A stretch of 64,000 nt of DNA from Aeromonas tecta (GCF_000820185.1 NZ_CDCA01000036.1:310786-374785), one strand, 5' to 3'. Numbered from the stretch's first letter, positions 46,518 to 58,917 are shown. The notes: generated by a model not told the origin, from the sequence alone. Translations and numbers: made by a program.

Positions 46518-48389
46518 TTACAGGATAAAGGTCGACACCTGCTGGTTCAGGCTGGTGGCACGGCCCTTGAGGCCCTGCGCCTGATCCAGATCGCGCATGG
46601 CGGCGGCGGTGATCTCGTCACTTACATCCTTGATGGCGGTGGTGTTCTGGGTGATTTCGCCAGTTACCTGGGTCTGCTCTTCGGCGGCGGTGGCGATCTG
46701 ACCCGCCATGTCGGAGATGAGCGAGACCGCCTGGGTGATCTCTTCCAGCGCAGCGGCGGCGGCATCGGCGTCTTTCACGCTGTTGTCCGCCAGCCCCTGA
46801 CTGGTCTGCATCAGGCTGACCGCACGGGCGGTGGTCTGCTGCAAGGTTTCGATGGTGGACTGGATCTCCTGGGTGGAGTCCTGAGTGCGGCGCGACAGCA
46901 CCCGCACCTCGTCCGCCACCACGGCGAAACCGCGACCCTGCTCACCGGCTCGGGCCGCTTCGATGGCCGCGTTCAACGCCAGCAGGTTGGTCTGCTCGGC
47001 GATGCCCTGGATGGTGGAGAGGATGCCGGAGATGGCCTGGGCATGGCGACTCAGCTCGCCGATGACACCGGTGGCCTGACCCACTTCCTCCGCCAGGTTG
47101 TTGATGGAGGCGCGGGTCTGGTTCACCAGCATCTTGCCCTGCTCGCTGCTCTGGGCAGATTGCTGGGCGGCGGCGGCGGTATTCTCGGCGTTGCCGGCGA
47201 TCTCCATGGTGGCGCTCGCCATCTCGGTGACGGCGGTGGCGACCATGGTCACCTCCTGCTGCTGGCGCTGCAACTCTTCCACCGCGGCCTGGTTGGTCAC
47301 CAGACTGCGCTCGGCATCGGCGTTCAGCTCGTTGGCGAGCTGGCGGATGTTGCCGATCAGCTGATGCTGGCTGCCGACGAAGCGGTTGAAGCTGTTGGCC
47401 AGCTGACCCACCTCGTCGTTGGCGTCGATCTTGATGCGCTGGGTCAGATCTCCATTACCGTCGGCGATGCGGGCCAGGGCCAGGGACACCTTGCCGAGCG
47501 GGCCGAGCAGCACGCTGACCAACCAGGAGATGGTGAGGATGCTGCCGACCAGCACCAGCAGGGCCAGACCGAGCTGGGTCATCAGCAGGGAAGAGAGCGG
47601 CGCCTCCAGGGTGGCCTTGTCCAGTACCAGCACCAGCTCCCAGTCGGTATCCGGGATATCCACCGCCCACAGCAGCTTGTCGCGGCCTTCGTTGTCGAAG
47701 TAGACCGGCAGCAGACCGCCGCTGGCCTTGCTCTGCTCGATCAGGCCGTTGGTCAGATCGTTGTCGATCTCGGTGGCCGGTTTCATCGCCTTGGCCGCGT
47801 CCTTGTAGGCGATGACGGTGCCGTCCTTGTGCATCATGATGGCCATGCCGTCGGCGGGCAGCTTCATCTTGGTGACATCTTCCACCAGCGAGGCGATGGA
47901 GAGATCGCCGCCGACCACCCCGCCCTGCACCGGCTGTGCCAGGGTCACCACCATGATGTTGTAGGCCACATCCAGGTACGGCTTGGTCACCACCATGCCG
48001 CCCTTGCCCATGGCCTCCTGATACCAGCCACGGGAGCGGGGATCATAGCCATCACGATTGATGGAAGGGTCGGAGTCGTTCATCTTGCCGCTGCCCTCAC
48101 CGAAATAGGTGAGCTGGAAACGGCCGGAGACCTGGGCCTGTTGCAGGGCGTTGAGGGGTTCGGTGCTGGCCTTGTTGCCCAGCGCCTGAATGACATCGCG
48201 ACGGGCGGAGAGCCAGTCACTGATGCGCTCGGCCTGCTGGCTGCCGAGCCGTTGTACCTGCTCCTGACTGCCTTGCAGCAGCAGCGACTTCTGGCTGGTA
48301 TAGCTCTGCCAGGAGAGCAACAGGATCACCAAGGAGAGGGCGATCACCACAGACAACAGTATCTTCTGCTTGAGTGATAGGTTTTTCAT
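46518..48389 (-). CDS. Methyl-accepting chemotaxis protein with dCache sensor
   Basis: A 623-residue transmembrane chemoreceptor: TM1 near residues 10-30, a periplasmic double-Cache domain ([31 protein letters not shown], typical of amino-acid or small-ligand sensors), TM2 around 275-295, HAMP ([22 protein letters not shown]) and a signalling domain with the invariant hairpin tip [37 protein letters not shown]. Ligand unknown. Single gene. Confidence 0.95.
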   Translation of the reverse strand: MKNLSLKQKILLSVVIALSLVILLLSWQSYTSQKSLLLQGSQEQVQRLGSQQAERISDWLSARRDVIQALGNKASTEPLNALQQAQVSGRFQLTYFGEGSGKMNDSDPSINRDGYDPRSRGWYQEAMGKGGMVVTKPYLDVAYNIMVVTLAQPVQGGVVGGDLSIASLVEDVTKMKLPADGMAIMMHKDGTVIAYKDAAKAMKPATEIDNDLTNGLIEQSKASGGLLPVYFDNEGRDKLLWAVDIPDTDWELVLVLDKATLEAPLSSLLMTQLGLALLVLVGSILTISWLVSVLLGPLGKVSLALARIADGNGDLTQRIKIDANDEVGQLANSFNRFVGSQHQLIGNIRQLANELNADAERSLVTNQAAVEELQRQQQEVTMVATAVTEMASATMEIAGNAENTAAAAQQSAQSSEQGKMLVNQTRASINNLAEEVGQATGVIGELSRHAQAISGILSTIQGIAEQTNLLALNAAIEAARAGEQGRGFAVVADEVRVLSRRTQDSTQEIQSTIETLQQTTARAVSLMQTSQGLADNSVKDADAAAAALEEITQAVSLISDMAGQIATAAEEQTQVTGEITQNTTAIKDVSDEITAAAMRDLDQAQGLKGRATSLNQQVSTFIL

Positions 48390-48638
48390 CTGGTTTTCTT
48401 CTTGTGAGTCAGGAACAGGATTACTCGGAAAGTACAGAGCACTATAGTGTTAGCGGCCAATCGGTACGAAACTGAAGCTGATAATCAAGCGATCGACGAT
48501 ATTTTCCACTAAGACGGAGGAAATGGCAGCGGAAATTGACAACTGGGAGCGGCCAGCGCCAGCCAACCCTGTTTATTCCTTCCACAATTGGCTAGAATAT
48601 CCCGTTTTTAAATCACATCGACCCCGAGAGTTTTCACG

Positions 48639-49737
48639 ATGTTTGAAGTCAATCCTGTATTAAACAAGCTTAAGGAGCTGTCTGAGAGGACCGAGCTGCT
48701 TAGGGGGTACCTTTGACTATGACGCCAAGAAAGAGCGTCTAGAAGAGGTCAATGCCGAGCTGGAACAGCCGGACGTATGGAACGAACCCGAGCGCGCACA
48801 GGCGCTGGGCAAAGAGCGCGTGTCCCTGGACAACGTGGTCAACACCATCGACACCCTGACCCGCGGCGTCGATGACGTCGAGATGCTGGTCAGCCTGGCG
48901 GTCGAAGGCGAAGACGAAGAGACCTTCAACGAGGCCATCGTCGAAGCCGATACCCTGGAAGCCAAGCTGGTGGATCTCGAATTCCGCCGTATGTTCTCCG
49001 GCCAGCACGACGGCTCCGACTGCTACATCGACATCCAGTCCGGTTCCGGCGGCACCGAGGCCCAAGACTGGGCCAACATGGTGCTGCGCATGTACCTGCG
49101 CTGGGGCGATGCCCACGGCTACAAGCCGGAGCTGATCGAGCTGTCTGATGGCGACGTGGCCGGCATCAAATCCGCCACCGTCAAGTTCACCGGCGAGTAT
49201 GCGTTCGGCTGGCTGCGCACCGAGACCGGTGTTCACCGTCTGGTCCGTAAATCACCGTTCGACTCCGGTGGCCGTCGCCACACCTCGTTCTGCTCGGTGT
49301 TTGTCTATCCCGAGATCGATGACGACATCGAGATCGACATCAACCCTGCCGATCTGCGTATCGACGTCTACCGTGCCTCCGGCGCCGGTGGTCAGCACGT
49401 CAACCGGACCGAGTCTGCGGTGCGTATCACCCACATCCCGACCGGGGTGGTGGTGCAGTGCCAGAACGACCGTTCCCAGCACAAGAACAAAGACCAGTGT
49501 ATGAAGCAGCTGAAAGCCAAGCTCTATGAGCTGGAAATTCAGAAGCAGAACGCTGAGAAGCAAGCCCTCGAAGAGACCAAGTCTGATATCGGCTGGGGCA
49601 GTCAGATCCGCTCTTACGTGCTCGATGATGCCCGTATCAAGGATCTGCGCACCGGCGTCGAGACCCGTAATACCCAATCGGTACTCGACGGCGACTTGGA
49701 CAAGTTTATCGAAGCGAGCCTGAAATCAGGCCTGTAA
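48639..49737 (+). CDS. prfB: Peptide chain release factor RF2, with programmed +1 frameshift
   Basis: RF2 terminates translation at UAA and UGA. Twenty-five codons from ATG 48639 end in an in-frame TGA at 48714-48716; a +1 shift there continues in the frame to 49737, giving 365 residues, the E. coli length. The SPF stop-recognition tripeptide is in [10 protein letters not shown] and the peptidyl-transferase-centre GGQ is in [13 protein letters not shown]. The frameshift is the classic autoregulation: low RF2 lets ribosomes slip and make more. lysS follows 20 bases later, as in E. coli. Confidence 0.97.
48702..48717 (+). promoter_or_regulatory. prfB programmed frameshift site
   Basis: An internal Shine-Dalgarno-like AGGGGG is three bases before CTT-TGA-C, the standard slippery codon, stop and following C of bacterial RF2 genes. 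Confidence 0.95.
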
Positions 49738-49757
49738 ACAGAACAGCAGGAATCACC

Positions 49758-51296
49758 ATGTCTGAACAAACCACCACTCCGGCAGTCGAGAACCAGCTCG
49801 AACTGAACAACGAGATGCAGGAGCGTCGCTCCAAGCTGGCCGCCTTGCGCGCCCAGGGCAATCCCTTCCCCAACGATTTTCGTCGTGACAGCCTGTCTGG
49901 CGATCTGCACGCCGAGTTTGGCGACAAGAGCGCCGACGAGTTGGCGGCCTTGGGTAAACGGGTGAAGATTGCCGGTCGCATCATGACCCGCCGGATCATG
50001 GGTAAGGCTTCCTTCGCGACCCTGCAGGACATGGCTGGCAAGATCCAGGTCTACGTGACCCGTGATGACCTGCCGGAAGGCTTCTACAACGAACAGTTCA
50101 AGAAGTGGGATCTGGGCGACATCGTCGGCGTGGAAGGGACCCTGTTCCGCACCAACACCGGTGAGCTGTCCGTGCACGTCTCCACCATCCGTCTGCTGAC
50201 CAAGGCACTGCGTCCGCTGCCCGAGAAGCACAAGGGTCTGACCGACCAGGAAGCACGCTGCCGCCAGCGCTACCTGGATCTGATCGCCAACGAAGAGTCC
50301 CGCAAGACCTTCATGATCCGCACCCAGGTGGTCGCCGGCATCCGCAAGTTCTTCAACGAGAAGCGCTTCATGGAAGTGGAAACCCCCATGATGCAGGTCA
50401 TCCCGGGTGGTGCCTCCGCGCGTCCGTTCGTGACTCACCACAATGCGCTGGACATCGACATGTACCTGCGTATCGCCCCCGAGCTTTATCTGAAGCGTCT
50501 GGTGGTCGGTGGTTTCGAGCGCGTTTACGAGATCAACCGCAACTTCCGTAACGAAGGTATCTCGGTGCGTCACAACCCCGAGTTCACCATGATCGAGTTC
50601 TATATGGCGTATGCCGATTACATCGATCTGATGGACTTGACCGAGGAGCTGCTGCGCACCCTAGCCCAAGACATCCTGGGTGACACCAAGATCCGTTACG
50701 CCAAAGAGGGCGAAGAGGGTCTGACCATCGATTTCGGTCAGCCGTTCCAGCGCCTCACCATGGTCGAGTCCATCCTGAAGTTCAACGCGGATGTGACCCT
50801 GGACGATCTGGCCACCCTGGAGAGCGCCAAGGCCGTTGCCAAGCGTCTGCACATCGAGCTGATGAAGGGCTGGGAGCTGGGCCACGTGATCACTGCGATC
50901 TTCGAAGAGACCGTGGAGCACATGCTGCTGCAACCGACCTTCATCACAGAATATCCGGCTGCCGTTTCCCCGCTGGCCCGTCGTAATGACGCGAACCCGG
51001 ACGTGACCGACCGCTTCGAATTCTTCATCGGTGGCCGCGAGCTGGCCAACGGCTTCTCCGAGCTGAACGATGCGGAAGACCAGGCCAAGCGCTTCCAGGA
51101 TCAGGTGAACCAGAAAGAAGCCGGTGACGACGAAGCCATGTTCTACGACGCCGACTTCGTGACCGCGCTGGAACACGGCCTGCCGCCGACTGCCGGTCAG
51201 GGCATCGGTATCGACCGTCTGGTCATGCTGTTTACCAACAGCCACACCATCCGTGACGTCATCCTGTTCCCGGCCCTGCGCCCGCAACAGAAATAA
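49758..51296 (+). CDS. lysS: Lysyl-tRNA synthetase (class II)
   Basis: A 512-residue cytoplasmic enzyme that charges tRNA-Lys. It has the OB-fold anticodon-binding domain ([32 protein letters not shown]) and the class II motifs: [15 protein letters not shown] (motif 1), [20 protein letters not shown] (motif 2) and [21 protein letters not shown] (motif 3). GCAGGA precedes the ATG. Operon with prfB. Confidence 0.97.
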   Translation: MSEQTTTPAVENQLELNNEMQERRSKLAALRAQGNPFPNDFRRDSLSGDLHAEFGDKSADELAALGKRVKIAGRIMTRRIMGKASFATLQDMAGKIQVYVTRDDLPEGFYNEQFKKWDLGDIVGVEGTLFRTNTGELSVHVSTIRLLTKALRPLPEKHKGLTDQEARCRQRYLDLIANEESRKTFMIRTQVVAGIRKFFNEKRFMEVETPMMQVIPGGASARPFVTHHNALDIDMYLRIAPELYLKRLVVGGFERVYEINRNFRNEGISVRHNPEFTMIEFYMAYADYIDLMDLTEELLRTLAQDILGDTKIRYAKEGEEGLTIDFGQPFQRLTMVESILKFNADVTLDDLATLESAKAVAKRLHIELMKGWELGHVITAIFEETVEHMLLQPTFITEYPAAVSPLARRNDANPDVTDRFEFFIGGRELANGFSELNDAEDQAKRFQDQVNQKEAGDDEAMFYDADFVTALEHGLPPTAGQGIGIDRLVMLFTNSHTIRDVILFPALRPQQK

Positions 51297-51332
51297 GCCT
51301 CTGGCAGGCCCGGCCTGCTATTTGAGCGCAAC

Positions 51333-51363
51333 AAAACGCCCCGCAACTGCGGGGCGTTTTTTA
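51333..51363 (+). terminator. Intrinsic terminator after lysS
   Basis: AAAACGCCCCGCA and TGCGGGGCGTTTT form a near-perfect palindrome with a following U-run, 37 bases after the stop. Confidence 0.9.
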
Positions 51364-51413
51364 TGGCAAAACAAACCGGTGACGGGCCGTCGTGCGGGCC
51401 ACCGGCTAGCAAC

Positions 51414-52220
51414 TTATACGCTGGGAGCTAGCAGCCACTCCCCCTGCCACAGGGTCAGCGCCTGACCCGCCATCAGCACCCTCTCCCCCTCCAGCCGCAA
51501 CCGCAGCGCCCCACTGCGCGCCGAGATCTGGCGGGCCTTCAGCTGGGTCTTGCCGAGGCGCTCGGCCCAGAACGGCACCAGGGCGCTGTGATTGGAGCCG
51601 GTAACCGGATCTTCCTCCACCCCGACCCAAGGGGCGAAGTAACGGGAGACGAAATCATCATCACCGCCGCTGGACGGCGCCGTCACCATCAGGCCGCGAC
51701 CGGGCAAGGCGCGCAGGGCGTGGAAGTCCGGTTTGAGCGCCTTCACTTCCTCCTCGCTTGCCAGCTCCAGCAGGAACTTGGCGCCGGCGGCCAGGGTGCG
51801 TAGTGGCGTGCAACCAACGGCTGCGGCATAGGCCGGGTCCAGGTTCAAAGCGCCAAGCGGAATACGGGGGAAGTCGAGCCAGATCCACTCCCCCTCTCGC
51901 GCCGCCGTCAGGAGGCCGCTGCGGGTCTCGAAACGCAGCACCTCATCAGCCGCCGCCAACCCGGCCTCCCAGATGGCATGGGCCGCCGCCAGGGTGCCGT
52001 GACCGCAGAGATCTACCTCCAGCGCCGGCGTAAACCAGCGCAGCCGATAGTGCGCATGCCCTATCGGCGTGAGGAAGGCCGTCTCGGACAGGTTGAACTC
52101 GGCCGCCATGGCCAGCAACTCGGCATCGGGCCGCTCGGGCCCCAGCACCACCACGGCGGGGTTGCCGCCGAAAGGCTGCCGACTGAAGGCATTGACATGA
52201 AACAGTTTGGTCGTCGACAT
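51414..52220 (-). CDS. PhzF family isomerase/epimerase
   Basis: A 268-residue protein of the PhzF/diaminopimelate-epimerase fold. Typical motifs: VNAFSRQPFGGNPAVVVL near the N-terminus, NLSETAFL, LRWFTPALEVDLCGHGTLAAAH and the late EDPVTGSNHSALVPFW. The active-site glutamate of the family is within NLSETAF. Substrate unknown; relatives include E. coli YddE. The start MSTTKLFHVNAFS is preferred to the longer frame from 52253. Convergent with lysS. Confidence 0.9.
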   Translation of the reverse strand: MSTTKLFHVNAFSRQPFGGNPAVVVLGPERPDAELLAMAAEFNLSETAFLTPIGHAHYRLRWFTPALEVDLCGHGTLAAAHAIWEAGLAAADEVLRFETRSGLLTAAREGEWIWLDFPRIPLGALNLDPAYAAAVGCTPLRTLAAGAKFLLELASEEEVKALKPDFHALRALPGRGLMVTAPSSGGDDDFVSRYFAPWVGVEEDPVTGSNHSALVPFWAERLGKTQLKARQISARSGALRLRLEGERVLMAGQALTLWQGEWLLAPSV

Positions 52221-52326
52221 TGGGTTTCCTGTGAAGCTGAATGAGGGATTCATTACCGCTCTTTTATACCACCAAGTCGCTGGCGCCGAGCAGGCCTATG
52301 ACTTTCTAAATTCATAAATAGCATAA

Positions 52327-52344
52327 AGAATAAGTTTATATTCT
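52327..52344. promoter_or_regulatory. Possible CysB-type site upstream of cysJ
   Basis: AGAATA-AGTT-TATATTCT is an AT-rich imperfect inverted repeat about 60 bases before cysJ, in a segment (ATAAATAGCATAAAGAATAA) resembling CysB-bound cys promoters. The CysB consensus is loose, so this is tentative. Confidence 0.3.
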
Positions 52345-52405
52345 TTGTTGCCATTCATCAGGCCCCTTACCCTGACTAAAAATCAGACCATGGAAGACCT
52401 GTGTG

Positions 52406-54217
52406 ATGCAATTGACCGCCTCCTTACCCAACCTAAGTCCTCTCTCCGATGAGCAGCAACGCCAGCTGAACCAGGTCCTCTCGACCCTCAACACCCAGCA
52501 GCTTGCCTGGGTGAGCGGCTATCTCTATGGCCTCTCCCAGTCTGGCAACCAGGTTGCCAGCCAGCCGGTGACTACCGCAGCCAGTGCGGCGCCAGGCGCC
52601 AGCCTGACCATTATCTACGGCTCCCAGACCGGCAATGCCAAGGGGGCTGCTGCCGCCATCCAGAAACAGGCCCAGGCGCTTGGTCTGCCCGTGACCCTGG
52701 TCTCCATGGCCGATTACAAACCCAAGCAGCTCAAGAAAGAGAGCCACCTGCTGGTGGTAGTGAGTACTTACGGGGAGGGTGAACCGCCAGAGAGCGCGGT
52801 CGATCTGTTCGAGCAGCTCAAGAAGGGCAAGATTGGCAAGCTTGAAGGACTCAAGTTCGCCGTACTGGGTCTTGGCGACAGCTCCTATGAATTTTTCTGC
52901 CAGACCGGCAAGGACTTCGACGGCTTCTTCGCCAAGGCGGGGGCCGAGCGCATCCATGAGCTCGCCAGCCTGGACGTGGATTACCAGGAAGCCGCCAAGG
53001 TGTGGAGCGAGCAGGCGGTCAAGGCCATCGCAGCCACCCTGGCTGCCAGCGGCTCTGCCACGGCGGCAACTGCCAGCCTAGGCGGCGCCGTGCAAGCGGC
53101 GGTTGGTCACAGCCAGTACCACAAGGAGAACCCCTTCCCGGCCCGGCTGTCGGTCAATCAGAAGGTCACCGGCCGTGATTCCACCAAGGACATTCGCCAT
53201 ATCGAGATCAACCTCGAGGAGTCCGGCCTCACCTATCAACCCGGCGATGCCCTCGGCATCTGGTTCGATAACGACGCCGCCCTGGTGGGCGAAGTACTGA
53301 CCCTGAGCGGGCTCAGTGGTGACGAGAGCACGGCTCAGGGCAACTTGCGCGCCGCGCTGACCCAGCATTTCGAACTGACCCGGCTGCACGGCGGCTTTAT
53401 CACCGGCCTCGCCGATCTGTCTGGCAACGCCGCCCTCAAAGATCTGGCCGGTGACAAGGCTCAGGTCAACGCCCTTGTCGCCTCGGCCCAGGTGGTGGAT
53501 GTCTTGAAACGCTTCCCGGCCAAGCTCGGTGTCGACCAGCTGGTCAGACTGCTGCGCCCGCTCACCCCGCGTCTCTACTCCATCGCCTCCGCCCAGAGCG
53601 AGGTCGAGGAAGAAGTACATCTAACCGTCGGCGTGGTGCGTTACCCCCAAGCCGATGGCACCCTGCGCTCAGGCGGCGCCTCCTCCTATCTGGCAGACCG
53701 ACTGCCGGAAGAGGCCGAGGTGCGGGTGTTCGTCGAACACAACGACAACTTCCGCCTGCCGGCGAGCCCCGATACCCCCGTCATCATGGTGGGCCCAGGC
53801 ACCGGCATTGCCCCCTTCCGTTCCTTCATGCAGGAGCGTGAGGCTCTGGGTGCCGAAGGTAAGAACTGGTTGTTCTTCGGTAACCCTCACTTCACCCAGG
53901 ATTTCCTCTATCAGGTAGAGTGGCAGCGTTATGTAAAATCCGGCCTGCTGTCGAAAATTTCCCTGGCCTTCAGCCGGGATCAGGCCCACAAAGTCTATGT
54001 GCAGGACCGCTTGCGTGAAGCGGGCCTCGAACTCTATCAGTGGCTGGAAGCTGGCGCCCACTTCTATGTGTGCGGCGACGCCAACCACATGGCAAAGGAT
54101 GTGCAGCAAGCGCTGCTGGATGTGATTGCCACACATGGCCACAAGAGCCGTGAGGAAGCAGAAGAGTATTTGAGCGAATTGCGTCGTGCCAAACGTTATC
54201 AAAGGGATGTCTATTGA
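52406..54217 (+). CDS. cysJ: Sulfite reductase (NADPH) flavoprotein alpha subunit
   Basis: CysJ passes electrons from NADPH through FAD and FMN to the CysI hemoprotein, which reduces sulfite to sulfide. The 603-residue protein has a flavodoxin domain ([14 protein letters not shown]), an FAD domain ([15 protein letters not shown]) and an NADP domain ([32 protein letters not shown]) ending in the family's RYQRDVY. Its TGA overlaps the cysI ATG (TGATG). First gene of cysJIH. Confidence 0.97.
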   Translation: MQLTASLPNLSPLSDEQQRQLNQVLSTLNTQQLAWVSGYLYGLSQSGNQVASQPVTTAASAAPGASLTIIYGSQTGNAKGAAAAIQKQAQALGLPVTLVSMADYKPKQLKKESHLLVVVSTYGEGEPPESAVDLFEQLKKGKIGKLEGLKFAVLGLGDSSYEFFCQTGKDFDGFFAKAGAERIHELASLDVDYQEAAKVWSEQAVKAIAATLAASGSATAATASLGGAVQAAVGHSQYHKENPFPARLSVNQKVTGRDSTKDIRHIEINLEESGLTYQPGDALGIWFDNDAALVGEVLTLSGLSGDESTAQGNLRAALTQHFELTRLHGGFITGLADLSGNAALKDLAGDKAQVNALVASAQVVDVLKRFPAKLGVDQLVRLLRPLTPRLYSIASAQSEVEEEVHLTVGVVRYPQADGTLRSGGASSYLADRLPEEAEVRVFVEHNDNFRLPASPDTPVIMVGPGTGIAPFRSFMQEREALGAEGKNWLFFGNPHFTQDFLYQVEWQRYVKSGLLSKISLAFSRDQAHKVYVQDRLREAGLELYQWLEAGAHFYVCGDANHMAKDVQQALLDVIATHGHKSREEAEEYLSELRRAKRYQRDVY

Positions 54218-55941
54218 TGAGCAAGCAAACAATCTCGAACCAGGGAGCAGGACCGGTAGAAGGGCCACTGTCCGACAACGAGCGCCTCAAGCGTGAAAGC
54301 AACTTCCTGCGTGGCACAATCGTCCAGGATCTGCAGGATCCCCTCACCGGTGGCTTTAATGGCGACAACTTCCAGCTGATCCGCTTCCACGGCATGTATC
54401 AGCAGGATGACCGCGATATACGCCCTGAGCGCACCGCCCAGAAGCTCGAACCATTGCATAACGTCATGCTGCGCGCCCGCCTGCCGGGCGGCATCATCAC
54501 CCCGGCCCAGTGGCAGGTGATCGACAAGTTTGCCGAGGAGCACAGCCTGTACGGCAGCATCCGCCTCACCACCCGTCAGACCTTCCAGTTCCATGGTGTA
54601 CTGAAGCGCGACATCAAACTGATGCACCAGACCCTCAACAGCACCGGCATCGACTCCATCGCCACCGCCGGTGACGTGAACCGCAACGTACTCTGCACCA
54701 GCAACCCGGTCGAATCCGAGCTGCATCAGGAGGCCTACGAGTGGGCCAAGCAGATCTCCGAACACCTGCTGCCCAAGACCCGCGCCTACGTAGAGATCTG
54801 GCTGGACGGCGAGAAGCTGGGCGGCGATGAGGAGCCCATTCTCGGCTCCAACTACCTGCCGCGCAAATTCAAGACGACAGTGGTGATACCGCCCCACAAC
54901 GACATCGACGTGCACGCCAACGATCTGAACTTCGTGGCCATCGCCGAGGGCGGTAAGCTGGTGGGCTTCAACGTGCTGGTGGGCGGCGGGCTGGCCATGA
55001 CCCACGGTGACACCAGCACCTACCCGCGCAAGGCCAGTGATTTTGGCTTCATCCCCCTTTCACACGTATTGGACGTGGCGGCCGCCGTGGTCAGCACCCA
55101 GCGCGACTGGGGCAACCGGGTCAACCGCAAGAACGCCAAGACCAAGTACACCCTCGAGCGGGTCGGCGTCGAGGCCTTCAAGGCCGAGGTGGAGAGCCGT
55201 GCCGGCATCCAATTCGGGCCGGTTCGTCCTTACGAGTTTACCAGTCGTGGCGATCGTTTCGGCTGGGTGGAAGGCATTGATGGCAAGCACCACCTGACCC
55301 TGTTCATCGAGAACGGCCGCCTGCTGGACTTCCCGGGCAAGCCGCTCAAGACCGGTATGCTGGAGATCGCCAAGGTGCATCAGGGAGATTTCCGCCTGAC
55401 CGCCAACCAGAACCTGATCATCGCTGGCGTCCCTCTCAAGGAGAAGGCCCGCATCGAAGGGCTGGCCCGCCAATATGGTCTGCTGGATGACGGCGTGAGC
55501 GAGCAGCGCAAGCAGTCCATGGCCTGCGTGGCCCTGCCTACCTGCCCGTTGGCGATGGCCGAAGCCGAGCGCATGCTGCCGGCCTTTGTCACCGATATCG
55601 AAGGGCTGCTCAACAAGCACGCGCTGGCGAATGACGCCATCATCTTCCGGGTTACCGGCTGCCCGAACGGCTGCGGCCGCGCCATGCTGGCGGAAGTCGG
55701 TCTGGTAGGCAAGGCGCCCGGTCGCTACAACCTGCACCTGGGTGGCAACCTGGAAGGGACCCGTATTCCGCGCCTCTATCAGGAGAACATCACCGAGCCG
55801 CAGATCCTGGCCGAGCTCGACACCTTGATCGGCCGCTGGGCCAAGGAGCGCCAGGGGGCCGAGTGCTTCGGTGACTTCGTGATCCGCGCCGGCGTGGTGG
55901 CCCCCGTCATCGATTCAGCGAGAGACTTCTATGCCGCTTGA
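54217..55941 (+). CDS. cysI: Sulfite reductase (NADPH) hemoprotein beta subunit
   Basis: CysI holds siroheme bridged to a 4Fe-4S cluster and performs the six-electron reduction of sulfite. 574 residues; the repeated ferredoxin-nitrite/sulfite reductase domains are present ([31 protein letters not shown]) and the four cluster cysteines lie in [13 protein letters not shown] and [10 protein letters not shown]. The ATG at 54217 overlaps the cysJ stop and the end overlaps cysH by 11 bp, so all three genes are coupled. Confidence 0.97.
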   Translation: MSKQTISNQGAGPVEGPLSDNERLKRESNFLRGTIVQDLQDPLTGGFNGDNFQLIRFHGMYQQDDRDIRPERTAQKLEPLHNVMLRARLPGGIITPAQWQVIDKFAEEHSLYGSIRLTTRQTFQFHGVLKRDIKLMHQTLNSTGIDSIATAGDVNRNVLCTSNPVESELHQEAYEWAKQISEHLLPKTRAYVEIWLDGEKLGGDEEPILGSNYLPRKFKTTVVIPPHNDIDVHANDLNFVAIAEGGKLVGFNVLVGGGLAMTHGDTSTYPRKASDFGFIPLSHVLDVAAAVVSTQRDWGNRVNRKNAKTKYTLERVGVEAFKAEVESRAGIQFGPVRPYEFTSRGDRFGWVEGIDGKHHLTLFIENGRLLDFPGKPLKTGMLEIAKVHQGDFRLTANQNLIIAGVPLKEKARIEGLARQYGLLDDGVSEQRKQSMACVALPTCPLAMAEAERMLPAFVTDIEGLLNKHALANDAIIFRVTGCPNGCGRAMLAEVGLVGKAPGRYNLHLGGNLEGTRIPRLYQENITEPQILAELDTLIGRWAKERQGAECFGDFVIRAGVVAPVIDSARDFYAA

Positions 55942-56689
55942 TCTGCAATCCCTCCTGGCGCTGAGCCGGGAAGAGCAAACCGAGGCGCTGGCTCCCATCA
56001 ACCGGGAGCTGGATGCCATGAGTGCCCCCGAGCGGGTGTGCTGGGCGCTGGCCAACCTGCCGGGGGAGCATGTGCTGTCGTCCAGCTTCGGCATCCAGGC
56101 TGCGCTGATGCTGCATCTGGTGAGCCAGGAGCGCAGCGATGTGCCAGTGGTGCTGACCGATACCGGCTATCTGTTCCCAGAGACCTACCGTTTCATCGAC
56201 GAGCTGACCGAACGCCTCAGCCTTAACCTCAAGGTCTACAGCGCCGGGATCTCCCCCGCCTGGCAGGAGGCCCGCTTCGGCCTGCTGTGGGAGCAGGGAG
56301 TGGAAGGTATCACCCGCTACAACCAGCTCAACAAGGTGGAGCCCATGGACAGGGCGCTGACGGAACTTGGCGCCCAGACCTGGTTCTCGGGCCTGCGCCG
56401 GGAGCAGTCCGGCAGCCGTGGCAAGTTGCCTGTGCTGGGCATCCAGCGCGGCTTCTTCAAGTTCCTGCCGGTCATCGACTGGAGCAACAAGGACGTCTTC
56501 TATTACTTCAAGGAGTTCGACCTGCCCTATCACCCCTTGTGGGAGCAGGGATACCTCTCGGTCGGCGATGTCCACACCACCACCAAGTGGGAGCCGGGCA
56601 TGAGCGAGGAGCAGACCCGCTTTTTCGGCCTCAAGCGCGAATGCGGCCTGCACGAGGAAAACGGCGAGCAAGGCGGCTCCGGGATCTGA
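55931..56689 (+). CDS. cysH: Phosphoadenylylsulfate (PAPS) reductase
   Basis: CysH reduces PAPS to sulfite with thioredoxin. The 252-residue protein has the nucleotide-binding loop [43 protein letters not shown] and the C-terminal active-site cysteine in KRECGLHEE. The extra cysteine pairs of the iron-sulfur APS reductases are lacking, which supports PAPS as substrate. Last gene of cysJIH. Confidence 0.96.
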   Translation: MPLDLQSLLALSREEQTEALAPINRELDAMSAPERVCWALANLPGEHVLSSSFGIQAALMLHLVSQERSDVPVVLTDTGYLFPETYRFIDELTERLSLNLKVYSAGISPAWQEARFGLLWEQGVEGITRYNQLNKVEPMDRALTELGAQTWFSGLRREQSGSRGKLPVLGIQRGFFKFLPVIDWSNKDVFYYFKEFDLPYHPLWEQGYLSVGDVHTTTKWEPGMSEEQTRFFGLKRECGLHEENGEQGGSGI

Positions 56690-56717
56690 TCCCGCCCCAT
56701 CCCTTTCTGCTCATAAA

Positions 56718-56745
56718 AAAACGCCCGGCCAATGCCGGGCGTTTT
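56718..56745. terminator. Bidirectional terminator between cysH and proX
   Basis: ACGCCCGGC and GCCGGGCGT with flanking A- and U-runs, closed by a CAAT loop, serve the convergent cysJIH and proVWX operons. Confidence 0.85.
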
Positions 56746-56776
56746 GCCTATCTGGGGGAACAGTCAGAGTTTCGAC

Positions 56777-57763
56777 TCATTGCGCGGCGGTGCGCGCCTC
56801 GGCCAGCCAGCCGTTGACCAGGGCCTCATGCCCCTTCAGCCAGGCATCGGCGTGACGTTCCACATCCGCCGGCTTGTTCTGCCCCTTGTTCATCAGGCCA
56901 TTCTGGATGTTGATGTCATTGAGCGGCAGCTTGACGATGGCAAACAGCTTGGCCGCCGCCGGATTGGCATCGGTGAAGGCCTTGTTGGCGACTATGTGCA
57001 TGGTATTGACCGCAAAACCGTAGTTCTTGCCATTCGGCAGCCGGGTCTTAGCCACATCTTTGGCATTGGCGGGAACCTCCAGCCAAACCACGTCCCGTCC
57101 CGGCACCAGTTCGCTGCTGAGCCAGTACGGCGTCCAGGTGTAGTAGAGCACCGGCTTGCCGCTCTGGTAGCGGGCCAGGGTGTCGGCGACCAGCGCCGCA
57201 TAGTTGCCCTGCTTGTGGGTCACGGTCGGGGTCAGCCCGAACTCGTCGAGGTGATGGTTGATCGCCTCCTCACAGCCCCAACCCGGGTTGCACCCCACCA
57301 GATCGGCCTTGCCGTCACCGTCGCCATCAAACAGCGCCGCCAGCTTGGGATCCTTCAGCTGACCGAGGTTGGTGATGCCGTATTGGGTGGCGGTCTTCTT
57401 GTCGATGAGATAACCCTGGGCGGCGCCGGCCACGTAGGTCCCTTGGCGAAAGAACACCTTGTCGCCCCCCGCCTGCTCATACTTGTTGTTTTGCAACGGG
57501 ATCCAGTTAAAGGCGAGGAAGGTGCCGTCACCCTGGGCCACCGAGGCATAGGCCACGTTGTAGTCCACCTCCTGCGCCGGCTGTACGTCGTAACCGAGCC
57601 GCTCCATCAGCTTGCTGACCAGCAGACTCTGAAAAGCCTCTTCCGGCAGGGAGCTCTGCAAGGGTTGCACCTTGATCCCCTCCCCCGGCAGCTCGGCGCT
57701 GGCCATGGCAAGGGTGCTGAGTAGCAGGGCGCCCAGGGTCAGGCTGGTGGTGATGAGTCTCAT
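56777..57763 (-). CDS. proX: Glycine betaine/proline ABC transporter, periplasmic binding protein
   Basis: ProX binds glycine betaine and proline betaine in the periplasm. The start [23 protein letters not shown] is a signal peptide preceded by AAAGGAG. The mature protein has [27 protein letters not shown], and aromatic residues of the betaine cage including YYTWTPYW. 328 residues. Third gene of proVWX; its ATG overlaps the proW stop as ATGA. Confidence 0.94.
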   Translation of the reverse strand: MRLITTSLTLGALLLSTLAMASAELPGEGIKVQPLQSSLPEEAFQSLLVSKLMERLGYDVQPAQEVDYNVAYASVAQGDGTFLAFNWIPLQNNKYEQAGGDKVFFRQGTYVAGAAQGYLIDKKTATQYGITNLGQLKDPKLAALFDGDGDGKADLVGCNPGWGCEEAINHHLDEFGLTPTVTHKQGNYAALVADTLARYQSGKPVLYYTWTPYWLSSELVPGRDVVWLEVPANAKDVAKTRLPNGKNYGFAVNTMHIVANKAFTDANPAAAKLFAIVKLPLNDINIQNGLMNKGQNKPADVERHADAWLKGHEALVNGWLAEARTAAQ

Positions 57764-58917
57764 GAGGTTGCTCCTTTGCATTGAATGGATGGGCTGCGAC
57801 CGCACAGTCGCAGCAGCAGGGCTACCGGGCCCCGCTGATACCAGCGGCCGGTCCGGCTGCGATCCGGCTGCCCCATGGCCTGGGTCAGGCGATCGAGGAC
57901 GATGGCCAGCAGCACTATGCCGAGGCCGCCGATGGAGGCGAGCCCCATGTCGAGGCGACCGATGCCGCGCAATACCATCTGGCCGAGGCCGCCGACCGCG
58001 ATCATGGAGGCGATCACCACCATGGAGAGCGCCAGCATCAGGGTCTGGTTGACCCCGGCCATGATGGTGGGCATGGCGAGCGGCAGCTGTACCTTGAACA
58101 GTAGCTGGGACGGGCTGGCCCCGAACGAGTGAGCGGCTTCCACCAGATCCGTGGGCACCTGGCGGATCCCCAGCATGGTCAGGCGGATCATCGGCGGCAG
58201 GGCGAAGATCACCGTTACCACCACGCCGGGTACGTTGCCGATGCCAAACAGCATGACGATGGGGATGAGGTAGACGAAGGCCGGGGTGGTCTGCATGGCG
58301 TCCAGCAGGGGCCGGGTCCAGTGCGACAGCCGTTCACTGCGTGCCAGCAGTATGCCGACCGGCAAGCCAATCAGGACGCAGAAGAACAGCGAAGTCAGCA
58401 CCAGTGACAGGGTCACCATGGCATCGGACCAGGCACCGATGAGGCCGATCCCGATGAGGGAGACCAGGGTACCCAACGCCATACGGCCGTTGACCAGCTG
58501 CCAGGCGACCAGTGTCAGCAGCCCTATCATCAGAGCGGATGGCACCGTCTGCAGCAGGTGGGTCATGCCATTGAGGGTTAGCTCCACCGGCGCCCGGATC
58601 AGCTGGAACACAGGCCGCAGGTTCTCCACCAGCCAGCCGATGCCACTCTCGACCCAGGAATCCAGCGGTACAAGCGCCTGCTGGAACGGATCCAGCCAGT
58701 TGATCTGCGCATCAGTCTCTGCGCTCGTTATCTGGTTCTGCCAGTCGGCGGCGGTGGTGTCGGTGCTCGCCCAGGGATCGCTGGCGGCCTCTGTGCTCGC
58801 CTCCGAGGTTGCAGCCCAGGGATCGGCCGCTACGTCGTCGGCCCTAGCGGGGGCACTCGCCAGCAGTAATAACGCCAGCATGCCTGCCAGCAGACGATAG
58901 GGGGAGGTTAATTTCAT
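57760..58917 (-). CDS. proW: Glycine betaine/proline ABC transporter permease
   Basis: ProW is the inner-membrane channel. Its core ([31 protein letters not shown] through [30 protein letters not shown] and the EAA loop [32 protein letters not shown]) closely matches E. coli ProW. The N-terminus differs: a hydrophobic segment like a signal ([18 protein letters not shown]) followed by an acidic linker with two DPWA.T repeats. 385 residues, 31 longer than E. coli. Coupled to proV and proX by ATGA overlaps. Confidence 0.94.
   Translation of the reverse strand: MKLTSPYRLLAGMLALLLLASAPARADDVAADPWAATSEASTEAASDPWASTDTTAADWQNQITSAETDAQINWLDPFQQALVPLDSWVESGIGWLVENLRPVFQLIRAPVELTLNGMTHLLQTVPSALMIGLLTLVAWQLVNGRMALGTLVSLIGIGLIGAWSDAMVTLSLVLTSLFFCVLIGLPVGILLARSERLSHWTRPLLDAMQTTPAFVYLIPIVMLFGIGNVPGVVVTVIFALPPMIRLTMLGIRQVPTDLVEAAHSFGASPSQLLFKVQLPLAMPTIMAGVNQTLMLALSMVVIASMIAVGGLGQMVLRGIGRLDMGLASIGGLGIVLLAIVLDRLTQAMGQPDRSRTGRWYQRGPVALLLRLCGRSPSIQCKGATS

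Noticed and set aside
48522..48662. 46-codon upstream ORF before prfB with GGAGGAA before its ATG
   Set aside because: The ribosome-binding site is too close to the ATG, the frame overlaps the prfB start out of frame, and the peptide has no conserved feature.
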